Source: Chloroflexi bacterium TSY
Lineage (GTDB): Bacteria; Chloroflexota; Anaerolineae; Caldilineales; Caldilineaceae
DNA: 64,000 nucleotides
Reading direction: 5' to 3'
Assembly (NCBI GenBank): GCA_019217005.1
Contig: JAHBNG010000064.1
Coordinates: 15,454 to 79,453, forward strand
The notes below the pieces were generated by a model. It did not search any database and was not told the origin of the DNA. It saw only the letters and a list, made by a program, of their open reading frames with translations. Shown here piece by piece: positions 54,373-62,474 of the stretch; position 1 is the stretch's first letter; each line of letters opens with the position of its first letter. The translations under genes were made by a program, and so were the position numbers.

Positions 54373-56562
54373 GTGATCAACCAAAGTCCAACCCTACCCA
54401 CTGTTCCCGCCAACATCGCCATCCTTTGGAGCGAACAGACGCGTCAGAAAAACGCAACCGAAGCCGTCCGTATGGGCGCAACCTATACCTTCACCGACGC
54501 CTGGGGCAATGCCAAGACGTGGCTCAAGGGTCAACATGCTTATCTGGCACCCAGCACTGTCTCGGCTGCACTCAATCGTTTCAATCTCAAGTATGATTTT
54601 GCCGGTGATGGCGAGTTGGCAGAGCGCCTCCAGCACGTGGATCTTCTCTTTCTACCCAGCGCCAGTCAAGTGACCGATGCAGATATCGCTGCCATTGAAT
54701 CCTGGCTAAGCCAAGACGGCAAGTTCCTCTGCGTGACTGGTCCCACGAATCTGTCGGTTCAACTCCTGGGGTTGGAGAGCCTGGAACTCGTACAGCCCGA
54801 CGGCTACACGGCCTGGCAATGGCGTGAAGAGAGTCCATTTGGCGACCGCAACAAATGGGAAGATTGGTACATCTCTAGCTTCAAAGGCTTCACGACCTGC
54901 CGCGTGACACCCACCGAGAACAGCACAGTTTTGGCTGAACAATTGGAGATCACTGGCGACCTGACTGCACCCGATACGACCACAGTCAATTCGCTTGGCG
55001 CAGGTATCGTCAAGACCGAGAAGACGCTCTTCATTGTCAACGCTCTCTTCGAATATTTGGGCGGTGTCTGGCAGGCTCACCTCAATAGCGAAGATGTGCG
55101 TCGCTGGTTCAATCCAGTCTGCTGGGCCGAGACGCTGCTCTATCAGCTACGCGGCGTGCTCTGGGATTGTGCCCAGGATCGTTTTTGGCAGACTCGCCTG
55201 CGTACCTTTGGCTCCTACGACGGTGCCATGAACATCCGCCACGACCCCGATGCCTCCTCCGACTATACCATGCTTAACTATCAGGGCAAGCATTTGATTC
55301 CGGCCACCTGGACGCTGCTGGACGAACATTTCTCGCCTGAAGCCACTACTGTCGAGCGAGATCAGGGTTGGGTGCAGGAGATCGCCAAATACGAATTTAT
55401 CGAAGCGGGGCTGCACAATGATGCGATCCAAGAGTCGCCACCCAAATGGATGATGGGGTCGAATCTGGCTCATCACGTCATTGAGTCCGAGAAGAATCTG
55501 GGCATCCATCTCTATACGGGCGGCCGGCATGGTGGCTATAGCGTCTACCCAGAGATGATCGACGCCATGGATTATCTCTACCAGACGGTACCCCATTTCC
55601 TGGGATTGGGCACCTTCCATTTCCATCTGATGATCGAATATGGGGCGCGCACCCCCGGCCTGATCGCGGGCGGAAATAACGTCACTTGGGTGACCAAGAC
55701 CTCTCCAACCATTGCGGGTCCAGGCTTCTGGTTTCCCTTCCGCGGGGTGGTTGCCACGACGGAGGAGTGCCGCCAACTGCGGGGTTGGGATATGACGCAC
55801 GAGTATGACACTGGACCAGAATTGGTCGATGAGATCTACGAACGCTACAACAGCAAAGACAACGACCCGTCAACGGCCTTGCCCGACGGTGTCTATCAGT
55901 TTCAGTATCATCCCCTTTTTACGGTTGACCCTGACTACAACAATGGCCGCGGTACGTTTGACTGGATGTGTTACGCCATCCGCCGCGCCGAGCGACTGAA
56001 TCTGTGGCAGGCCACGCAGAAGTCGATCTACGAACGGATGCAGGATGTGGAGGATATCCAATTTATGGTGGAAACCTCGGCCAAGATCGGCGCACCGGAA
56101 ACATCCGGCCCCGATGCCCTGGGCGCTGGTGCGATGTCCGAAGAGAGTATGGTCGATACTGCTGGTTATACATCCGTACGCTGCGGTGAAAACTATCTCG
56201 CTCATATTGTACAGAATCGCTACTTCACATTACCGCCTATTGAACCAGAGCAGTCTCAGACCGTTCAGTTTGAACTTGGCGCAGCGTTGCATCCTTTTGT
56301 AGCTCAAGCCAATAGCAAGAGTCTACGCTTGATTGACGTTCAATTTTCACCTGAGGCTAACGAGTTGATCATTCATGTCAAAGTGATTCGTTATCAAGGG
56401 CTGGTGGTGCAGGGGTATGCGCCAGAGAGTACAGTTCAAGTCGAAATCGACGGCATCAAACGGCAAGATATTGAGACAAAAGATGGTCGGGTGGTTTTTT
56501 ATCTGCTGGGACCAGAGAACCGCTTTGGAGATCAAGTCATTCGATTATCGTCCGGTTCATAA
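54373..56562 (+). CDS. Large hypothetical protein of a sugar-uptake locus
   Basis: 729 residues from GTG 54373 after AAAAGGAACAAAAT. Not recognised. The N-terminal third looks like an amidotransferase-like alpha/beta fold (NIAILWSEQTRQ, VDLLFLPSASQVTDADI, then a SQDGKFLCVTGP strand) as in trimerisation domains of some glycoside hydrolases. The middle is rich in aromatic and acidic residues (GGRHGGYSVYPEMIDAMDYL, FHFHLMIEYG, DGVYQFQYHPLFTVD) and reads like an enzyme core. The C-terminus is a beta-sandwich. No signal peptide. It precedes a binding protein and two sugar permeases on the same strand, so a role in glycan breakdown is plausible but unproven. Confidence 0.7.
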   Translation: MINQSPTLPTVPANIAILWSEQTRQKNATEAVRMGATYTFTDAWGNAKTWLKGQHAYLAPSTVSAALNRFNLKYDFAGDGELAERLQHVDLLFLPSASQVTDADIAAIESWLSQDGKFLCVTGPTNLSVQLLGLESLELVQPDGYTAWQWREESPFGDRNKWEDWYISSFKGFTTCRVTPTENSTVLAEQLEITGDLTAPDTTTVNSLGAGIVKTEKTLFIVNALFEYLGGVWQAHLNSEDVRRWFNPVCWAETLLYQLRGVLWDCAQDRFWQTRLRTFGSYDGAMNIRHDPDASSDYTMLNYQGKHLIPATWTLLDEHFSPEATTVERDQGWVQEIAKYEFIEAGLHNDAIQESPPKWMMGSNLAHHVIESEKNLGIHLYTGGRHGGYSVYPEMIDAMDYLYQTVPHFLGLGTFHFHLMIEYGARTPGLIAGGNNVTWVTKTSPTIAGPGFWFPFRGVVATTEECRQLRGWDMTHEYDTGPELVDEIYERYNSKDNDPSTALPDGVYQFQYHPLFTVDPDYNNGRGTFDWMCYAIRRAERLNLWQATQKSIYERMQDVEDIQFMVETSAKIGAPETSGPDALGAGAMSEESMVDTAGYTSVRCGENYLAHIVQNRYFTLPPIEPEQSQTVQFELGAALHPFVAQANSKSLRLIDVQFSPEANELIIHVKVIRYQGLVVQGYAPESTVQVEIDGIKRQDIETKDGRVVFYLLGPENRFGDQVIRLSSGS

Positions 56563-56599
56563 ATGTTCAAAATTGAGCCCACTACAAAGAGGGTAAAAC

Positions 56600-56670
56600 C
56601 ACCATGAAGATACTGAAGGCATTGACGGTTTGATCAGAGAATCTTCAATCCCTTCAATGCCTTCATGGTG
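56600..56670 (+). terminator. Bulged hairpin after the hypothetical gene
   Basis: CACCATGAAG pairs with CTTCATGGTG and, inside a bulge, GGCATTGA with TCAATGCC. The unit GAAGG(C/G)ATTGA is iterated in the right arm. Possible transcript end or regulatory stem. Confidence 0.5.
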
Positions 56671-57069
56671 AAAATGGACTTTTTGCAGGAGAGTCATTTT
56701 AACCATCCGTCACCGCACAGAGTCGTGGTTTGTTGATGCGTTGACATGATTTTGCAGTGAGTGCTATACTTCTCACATATCGTTTTTCTCCCAGTCTAAT
56801 TCTCTCATTCCTTGGAAATTCTGCAAGTTCTGACCTTTCTTTGGTTCTTGCTAAATAGGACAGCGGATTTGGATAGGAACAGATTTTTTGCTTCGTTAAT
56901 GAGAATTCTTGCTCATGAGCGTCCATTTTACTGACAAGACAGAATCCGTTTCTATCTCCATCCGCTATAGTAAGCGCGGAGATGCTCAACCACAGAATCT
57001 GGCAGAACCACAAAATCTCGAAACAATCTATCTGTACATTGTTGTTATATCCATCCAAAGGAGAATGTC
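56671..57069. other. Spacer with a miniature element before the binding-protein gene
   Basis: No gene recognised. It contains the AGCGGATT-type element (56862-56966) and, at 57053-57064, the ribosome site CATCCAAAGGAG of the next gene. The element now separates the hypothetical gene from the transporter genes. Confidence 0.5.
56862..56966. repeat. AGCGGATT-type miniature element, copy 2
   Basis: AGCGGATTTGGATAGGAACA at the left, TTTCTATCTCCATCCGCT at the right; related to 51781-51887. Confidence 0.7.
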
Positions 57070-58428
57070 ATGAGCGAGCAACGAACGGATCTATTGCAGA
57101 GTCGTAAAGTCAGTCGACGAAGTTTCTTACATCTTTCAGGAGTGACGCTCGGTGGGGCGCTTCTGGCTGCCTGTACGCCGGTGGCTGCACCAGCCACGTC
57201 GGGCGGCGGTGAGACAGCCGAGCAGATTACGCTACGCTTCCAGAATTGGTTCAATGAAAGCGATATGCACACCTGGCAGATCGGGCTGGATCGGTTTGCC
57301 GAGGAGCATCCCGAAGTCGAGATGAAGTTGGAGTTCGCCAGTTGGGGCGATACTGTCAGCACCATTATGGCTGGTGCAGCAGCGGGCAACCTGCCCGATA
57401 TCTTCATGGCGAGCGATGAACACGTCCCGCCACCCGCATCGGTGGAGCTGGTTCTGGATTTGAACCCGTTTATCGAGCGCGAACCAGACGTCAATGTAGA
57501 TGACTTTGCCGAAGGCGTTTCACGGGGATTCAACATCTGGGGTCATTGGTGGGGATTTGCCTATGATCAATCCACCTGGGGCATCTACTACAATAAGGGG
57601 TTGTTCGATGAGGCTGGGCTCGACTATCCACCCGGCGAGGGTGGCGACCAGTGGACGCTGGACGAGTTTGTTGAGGTGGCGAAGGCCTTGACCAAACCGG
57701 ATGGTGAGCAGTGGGGTGTTTTGACCAATGGCAGCCAGTATCTCAACTCCGCTTTCATTTACAGCGCGGGTGGTCGTAATTTCGACGACGATGGCCGTGA
57801 ATGCTTGATCAATTCACCCGAAGCGGCCGAAGGCTTGCAGTTCCTGGTCGATCTGGTCCACGTCCACAAAGTCGCACCAACTGCGGCCGAACTGGCTGGT
57901 GGCGGCATTGACTATTTTGCGTCCGGTCTGGCCGCGATGGAGTTTCAAGGGCAATGGTCGCTCCAGTCCAAAAACGCGGAGGTTGAGTTCGACTTCGACA
58001 TTGGCTATCTACCCATCGGCAAAAATAAGGTCACTGTGACGGGTGGATCAGGGTTCTGCGCAGCGGCAAGCACAGCCAATCCAGATATCGCCTGGGCCTT
58101 CCTAAAAAGCTACACCAGTTCGGAAACCCTGGCCGATATGGTGGGTCGTCCGGGTCGCGGCATTCCCGCTCGCTGGAGTGCAACTCCTGCCTATCTGGAA
58201 GCAGGTGGGAAAGCCGAACATCCCAGCGCCTTCATCGAGCAGCTTGGGTGGGCCTTTAACGATCGCGCCACTCTGGCCAGTCCGGAATATGGTGATTCTT
58301 TCAGCCGCCATTATGGTGCCATCTATGAGACGGGGGAAGGTGACATTGCCGAGGCCATTGCCACCATTGCCGAAGAGACCAACGCTGCGCTGGAAGAAAA
58401 GTGGAAGACGGTAACGTTGGATATTTAA
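57070..58428 (+). CDS. Sugar ABC transporter solute-binding protein (family 1), Tat-exported lipoprotein
   Basis: 452 residues. Twin-arginine signal SRRSFLHLSGVTLGGALLAAC with a lipobox LAAC, so it is exported folded and lipid-anchored (motif given as SRRSFLHLSG + LLAAC). The fold matches family 1: FAEEHPEVEMKLEF, GNLPDIFMASDE, SGLAAMEFQGQWSL, IAWAFLKSYTS. Start ATG 57070 after AAAGGAGAATGTC. Receptor for the two permeases that follow. Confidence 0.93.
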   Translation: MSEQRTDLLQSRKVSRRSFLHLSGVTLGGALLAACTPVAAPATSGGGETAEQITLRFQNWFNESDMHTWQIGLDRFAEEHPEVEMKLEFASWGDTVSTIMAGAAAGNLPDIFMASDEHVPPPASVELVLDLNPFIEREPDVNVDDFAEGVSRGFNIWGHWWGFAYDQSTWGIYYNKGLFDEAGLDYPPGEGGDQWTLDEFVEVAKALTKPDGEQWGVLTNGSQYLNSAFIYSAGGRNFDDDGRECLINSPEAAEGLQFLVDLVHVHKVAPTAAELAGGGIDYFASGLAAMEFQGQWSLQSKNAEVEFDFDIGYLPIGKNKVTVTGGSGFCAAASTANPDIAWAFLKSYTSSETLADMVGRPGRGIPARWSATPAYLEAGGKAEHPSAFIEQLGWAFNDRATLASPEYGDSFSRHYGAIYETGEGDIAEAIATIAEETNAALEEKWKTVTLDI

Positions 58429-58465
58429 GTGCGGGGAACAGATCGAGTTGTTCCCAGAAACAGAT

Positions 58466-58572
58466 TATGCGTGTATCATACGTATTGCGTGTTGCGTATT
58501 GCGTGAACCGGTCGAGTCCCTGGTTGTGCTGCGACTGACTTCTGGATTCATGATTACGCAATATCGAGTGCT
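58466..58572 (+). repeat. Iterated GCGTATT units between receptor and permease genes
   Basis: CGTATTGCGTGTTGCGTATT (58479-58498) repeats a 6-9 base unit; ATTACGCAATATCG (58553-58566) can pair with it. Same position and style as the hairpins at 5093 and 36005, with yet another unit sequence. Confidence 0.55.
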
Positions 58573-59454
58573 ATGGCAACCACAGCATCTACTACAGACT
58601 CCAGTTCAGCTGTCACAACAATATTAACGGAAAGGTCGCGCGTCTCTGGCCGCGTGACCTCTCTTTTGCTTCTTCTTCTGGCTATGCTGGTCAGTTTTCC
58701 CTTTTTTTGGATGATTCGCACCTCGTTTTTGCTGGAGACCGATGCGCCCAAGTTCCCGCCAATCTGGATTCCCAATTACTTTATTCTGGATAACTATGTT
58801 GGCGTGCTGACGGTGCAGCCGTTTGCGCGCTACATCTTCAATAGCCTGTTCATTGCCATTGTCGCCATCTTGGGCCAGTTGTTAACCGCATCTATGGGCG
58901 CTTATGCCTTTGCCCGTCTACGCTTTCCGGGACGGGACAAGCTCTTCCTACTCTATTTGGCCACGATGATGATCCCCAGTCAGGTAACGATTGTGCCGAT
59001 GTATGTGCTGATCAGCGCTTTTGGGTGGGTGGATAACTATATGGGATTGATCGTGCCTGGTCTCTTCAGTGTTTTCATCACTTTTCTGCTGCGCCAGTTT
59101 TTTCTTTCCATCCCCATGGAACTGGAGGATGCGGCGTGCATGGATGGGGCAGGATATTTTCGCTCCTACGCAACTATCATCTTACCGCTCTCCAAGCCGG
59201 CCTTGGCGACTGCGGCGATCTTTGTCTTCATCGGCAGTTGGGGAAATTTTCTGTGGCCGCTCATAGTCATTCGCACTCGCGAACTGCGCACCGTGCCCAT
59301 TGGATTGGCTGCTATCCAGCTTGAACAAGGACATACCAATATTCCCCAATTGATGGCGGGTTCGGTGTTGGCGATTGTGCCCATTATTGTGGTTTTCTTA
59401 ATGTTGCAGCGCTACTACATCGAAGGGATTGCGCTGACAGGGCTAAAAGGGTGA
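58573..59454 (+). CDS. Sugar ABC transporter permease, MalG type
   Basis: 293 residues. Membrane segments begin after SLLLLLLAMLVSFPF; MIRTSFL marks the first loop; EAA loop EDAACMDGAGYFRSYATIIL; ends EGIALTGLKG. Placed before the MalF-type gene, the reverse of the more common order. Ribosome site is weak; the upstream repeat region could affect translation. Confidence 0.93.
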   Translation: MATTASTTDSSSAVTTILTERSRVSGRVTSLLLLLLAMLVSFPFFWMIRTSFLLETDAPKFPPIWIPNYFILDNYVGVLTVQPFARYIFNSLFIAIVAILGQLLTASMGAYAFARLRFPGRDKLFLLYLATMMIPSQVTIVPMYVLISAFGWVDNYMGLIVPGLFSVFITFLLRQFFLSIPMELEDAACMDGAGYFRSYATIILPLSKPALATAAIFVFIGSWGNFLWPLIVIRTRELRTVPIGLAAIQLEQGHTNIPQLMAGSVLAIVPIIVVFLMLQRYYIEGIALTGLKG

Positions 59455-59467
59455 AATTGAGAAATTT

Positions 59468-60385
59468 ATGGCACAAGTACTAGCTTCTTCTCCCAAGCCA
59501 CGTTCCAAGATGACCAACAGCCGACGTGAGGCCCTGGCCGCGCTCGCCTTCCTGACTCCCAATGTGCTGGCATTTCTGTTGCTCACTCTGGGACCAGCCA
59601 TCTTCTCCATCGTCATGGGGTTCACCAACTGGACCGGCATCAGCCGCCCACGCTGGATCGGGTTGGACAACTATATCAAGTTGGTGCAGGACGACATCTT
59701 CCTGATCTCCTTACGGAACACTCTCGTCTATACGCTAGAGTTCACCCCCATTGTGATGGCCATCGCGCTGGGCATGGCGCTGCTCTTCAACCGCAAAGCC
59801 GCTGGGACATCGCTGGTGCGCCTGCTCTGCTTTTTGCCCATTGTGACCGACTTTGTCTCGGTTGCCTTTGTCTGGTCCTGGATCTATCACTTTCGCTTTG
59901 GGATTCTGAACTACTTTCTAGGGCTGATTGGCATTCCGGCGCAGGCCTGGCTGGGAGACGCCAAATGGGCTATGCTTGCCATTGTCATGCTCTCTATCTG
60001 GCGTTGGATGGGCTACTACGCCGTGATCATCCTGGCAGGGCTACAAGGCGTCCCGCGCGAGCTCTTCGAAGCAGCCACCATCGATGGTGCCAACCGCTGG
60101 CAGTTGTTCATTCGCATCACCGTGCCGCTCATCTCGGCCACGCTCTTCTTTGTTCTCGTCACGGCGATCATGTCAAGCCTAGCTGTCTTCGAGCAGATGT
60201 ATATCCTGACCGAAGGTGGTCCTCAAGATTCGACCATCAGCATCGCCATGTTCCTCTACCAGCAGGGATTCCAGTTTTTTAAGATGGGCTATGCATCTGC
60301 CGTGGCTTGGATACTCTTTTTCCTCACCTTTGTTGTCACGGCGATTAACTGGGTTTTTCGCAAACGTTGGGTGTATGAGGGATAG
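59468..60385 (+). CDS. Sugar ABC transporter permease, MalF type
   Basis: 305 residues. LAFLTPNVLAFLLLTLGP is the first membrane segment, GFTNWTGISRPRWIGLDNY the standard block after it, and FEAATIDGANRWQLFIRITV the EAA loop. Begins 13 bases after the MalG-type stop. No ATPase gene in this operon. Confidence 0.94.
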   Translation: MAQVLASSPKPRSKMTNSRREALAALAFLTPNVLAFLLLTLGPAIFSIVMGFTNWTGISRPRWIGLDNYIKLVQDDIFLISLRNTLVYTLEFTPIVMAIALGMALLFNRKAAGTSLVRLLCFLPIVTDFVSVAFVWSWIYHFRFGILNYFLGLIGIPAQAWLGDAKWAMLAIVMLSIWRWMGYYAVIILAGLQGVPRELFEAATIDGANRWQLFIRITVPLISATLFFVLVTAIMSSLAVFEQMYILTEGGPQDSTISIAMFLYQQGFQFFKMGYASAVAWILFFLTFVVTAINWVFRKRWVYEG

Positions 60386-60389
60386 CGAG

Positions 60390-60469
60390 GTTTCCAAAGG
60401 AGCAGAAGCTGACCCTCTTCTTTGCTGCGCACTAATTGGAGTAGCTTCAGAGCAAGCCGCTTACCACGA
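60390..60469 (+). pseudogene. Small remnant of a fusion-gene nuclease domain
   Basis: Reads VSK, a one-base shift, then EQKLTLFFAAH-stop-LE-stop-LQSKP, matching VSKEQKLTLFFTARVLEELQ of fusion protein A. Begins 5 bases after the MalF-type gene stop. About 80 bases remain of a third copy of that gene. Confidence 0.85.
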
Positions 60470-60620
60470 GTGATATCGCTGATAGAGCGGGAAATCACAT
60501 TTGAGAAGTATGGTATAATAAAGGCAAAGAGGCGCAACGGAAACTTAACAAATCATCGGATGAATTAATGATAGAGATGCGGACAGATCGACCACTTGCA
60601 GACATGAAAGAGTGATATAG

Positions 60621-62429
60621 ATGAATGAGCAACAAGGCCCCCTAGAAGAGTCCGCAAGTGAGTGGTTTGTCAACCGCAAAGAGGAGCTGGATCGCTACTG
60701 GAAGTGGGCAACCAGATTTCCCAATCGTATAAAAGGGAGCGAAGCACTGATCGGGTTGCGGCGCACAGGGAAGACGGCCATATTACACAAACTCTTTAAT
60801 CGGCTTTTTTATGAGCAAAATCGCATGATGCCGATCTATATTTCATTTGCCCGCTATGTGAATCGCCCCGAGCCGATTGGTGCCTATGAATTTGCCAAAG
60901 AGTATTTTACTGGGTTTATTCGCAGCTACTTGGCGTTCCGTTATCGTCAACCAGATTTACTAAACAACAATATTCAGTATGAACAACTACGCGACTTCTC
61001 AGAAAAGATAAAGGATGAACTTGCATTAGAATGGTTTCGCGTCTACGAACTCGAGCTGTCTAGCACACAAAATACCCGTGCCCACAGTATAATGCAGTGG
61101 GTAATTAATTTCCCCAAAGGGTATGCCTGGAACCATGACATACCGATGGTCATCATCATAGATGAGTTTCAGGTGCTAACGAGCGTGTATAACCCTGATA
61201 GCAAGCGAATGCGCAACCTGACCGATTCATTTCAAGAAGCATCGGAAACAAAATGGGCCCCATTACTGGTCTCTGGCTCTTCAGTCTCAATGATGGTGGA
61301 CGATGCATTAGGGGGAATGCTCTCTGGCCGATTTCACCCGCTCCATCTTGAGCCACTGAGCCAAGAACATGCGCTGGATATGATCGTCCGACTGGGGGGG
61401 TACAATGGCGTTGAAATGACTGAAGAATTCGCCTTAGAAATCTGGGAACTGACTGAGGGCTATCCCTATCCCATTGAGTGTATCATGAATAGTCGATCCG
61501 CTGCTGCTACGGCATTCCCGGATGGAGATGCATTAGAAGAAGTGTTGCTCTATGAACTGACCCAAACAAGGGGCGCATTGTGGTCTCACTATCACAAAGA
61601 ATATGGCAAATACATCAGCCAAATTAACGGCGATCAGATTGCGCGCAAGGTGTTGCTCTGGATCATCAAGCACCCCAAACGGCGTATCTTTGCGGATGCA
61701 ATTGCGGCTGACTTGAATCTGCAGGAACAGAAGGTGCGAGAATCTCTGGAACAGCTACAGGCGGCGGACATTATCCACTCAACCGGCTGGTATAGTTACG
61801 AAGAACCTGCCGACCCCATGCTACGACGCTACATTGAATACCAACACAAACGCGAAGTTGAACAGTTAGCCCCAGAGTTGGCGATAGAAGATCTGGTTGG
61901 CGAAGTACGCAGAATCCGTGGTGAAACGAGCCACAAAATAGGACAGATGGCCGAGAGCATTCTGGCCGGAGTCATGCGTAGTTTCGATGATCGTGATGTG
62001 GATGGGGAGACCTATTTTGGTCAACCAGGCACCATACGTCTCCCCAAAATGGCGACGATTGAACAGCGCACAGGCGTCATCAAGCAAGGCGAGATTAGCG
62101 AAATTGATGTGATCGGTGAACCCAAGCTTGTAAGGCTAAAAGGAACCGTTGCTGACGAGCCGATAGACCCAGATAGCGATAGTGTCTGGCTGGTTTCGGT
62201 GCGCTATCGACAGCAGAAGATGGGGGAACAAGCAGTAACACAATTTCTCAAGCACGCTGAGACCGTTCAAGCCGAGAAAGGATACACGACCGTCACGCGC
62301 TGGTACTTCAGCAAATCAGGCTTCACCGAAGAAGCGACTGCTTTGCTGCAAGCAGAGGGGGTTTACTTTAGCAATCTGGAACAGTTTAACACCCTGGCCA
62401 ATCAATTTGACTTCTTGGGGCTGCCTTAA
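60621..62429 (+). CDS. AAA ATPase (archaeal-type ATPase family), paralog of 52314-54113
   Basis: 602 residues, same order as its paralog, about 60% alike by eye: FVNRKEELDRYWKWA, Walker A IGLRRTGKTAIL, Walker B VIIIDEFQVL, sensor LLVSGSSVSMMVDD, C-terminal SEIDVIGEPKL and DSVWLVSVRYRQQKMGEQ. It has a 10-residue insertion between these last two blocks. TATAAT at about 60515-60520 lies 100 bases upstream. A remnant of the fusion nuclease gene lies directly before it, so both gene families meet here. Confidence 0.85.
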   Translation: MNEQQGPLEESASEWFVNRKEELDRYWKWATRFPNRIKGSEALIGLRRTGKTAILHKLFNRLFYEQNRMMPIYISFARYVNRPEPIGAYEFAKEYFTGFIRSYLAFRYRQPDLLNNNIQYEQLRDFSEKIKDELALEWFRVYELELSSTQNTRAHSIMQWVINFPKGYAWNHDIPMVIIIDEFQVLTSVYNPDSKRMRNLTDSFQEASETKWAPLLVSGSSVSMMVDDALGGMLSGRFHPLHLEPLSQEHALDMIVRLGGYNGVEMTEEFALEIWELTEGYPYPIECIMNSRSAAATAFPDGDALEEVLLYELTQTRGALWSHYHKEYGKYISQINGDQIARKVLLWIIKHPKRRIFADAIAADLNLQEQKVRESLEQLQAADIIHSTGWYSYEEPADPMLRRYIEYQHKREVEQLAPELAIEDLVGEVRRIRGETSHKIGQMAESILAGVMRSFDDRDVDGETYFGQPGTIRLPKMATIEQRTGVIKQGEISEIDVIGEPKLVRLKGTVADEPIDPDSDSVWLVSVRYRQQKMGEQAVTQFLKHAETVQAEKGYTTVTRWYFSKSGFTEEATALLQAEGVYFSNLEQFNTLANQFDFLGLP

Positions 62430-62474
62430 TATTGGAGCATTCCAGGTTGGTAGTCAAGTTAAGGGCTTGGCAGC

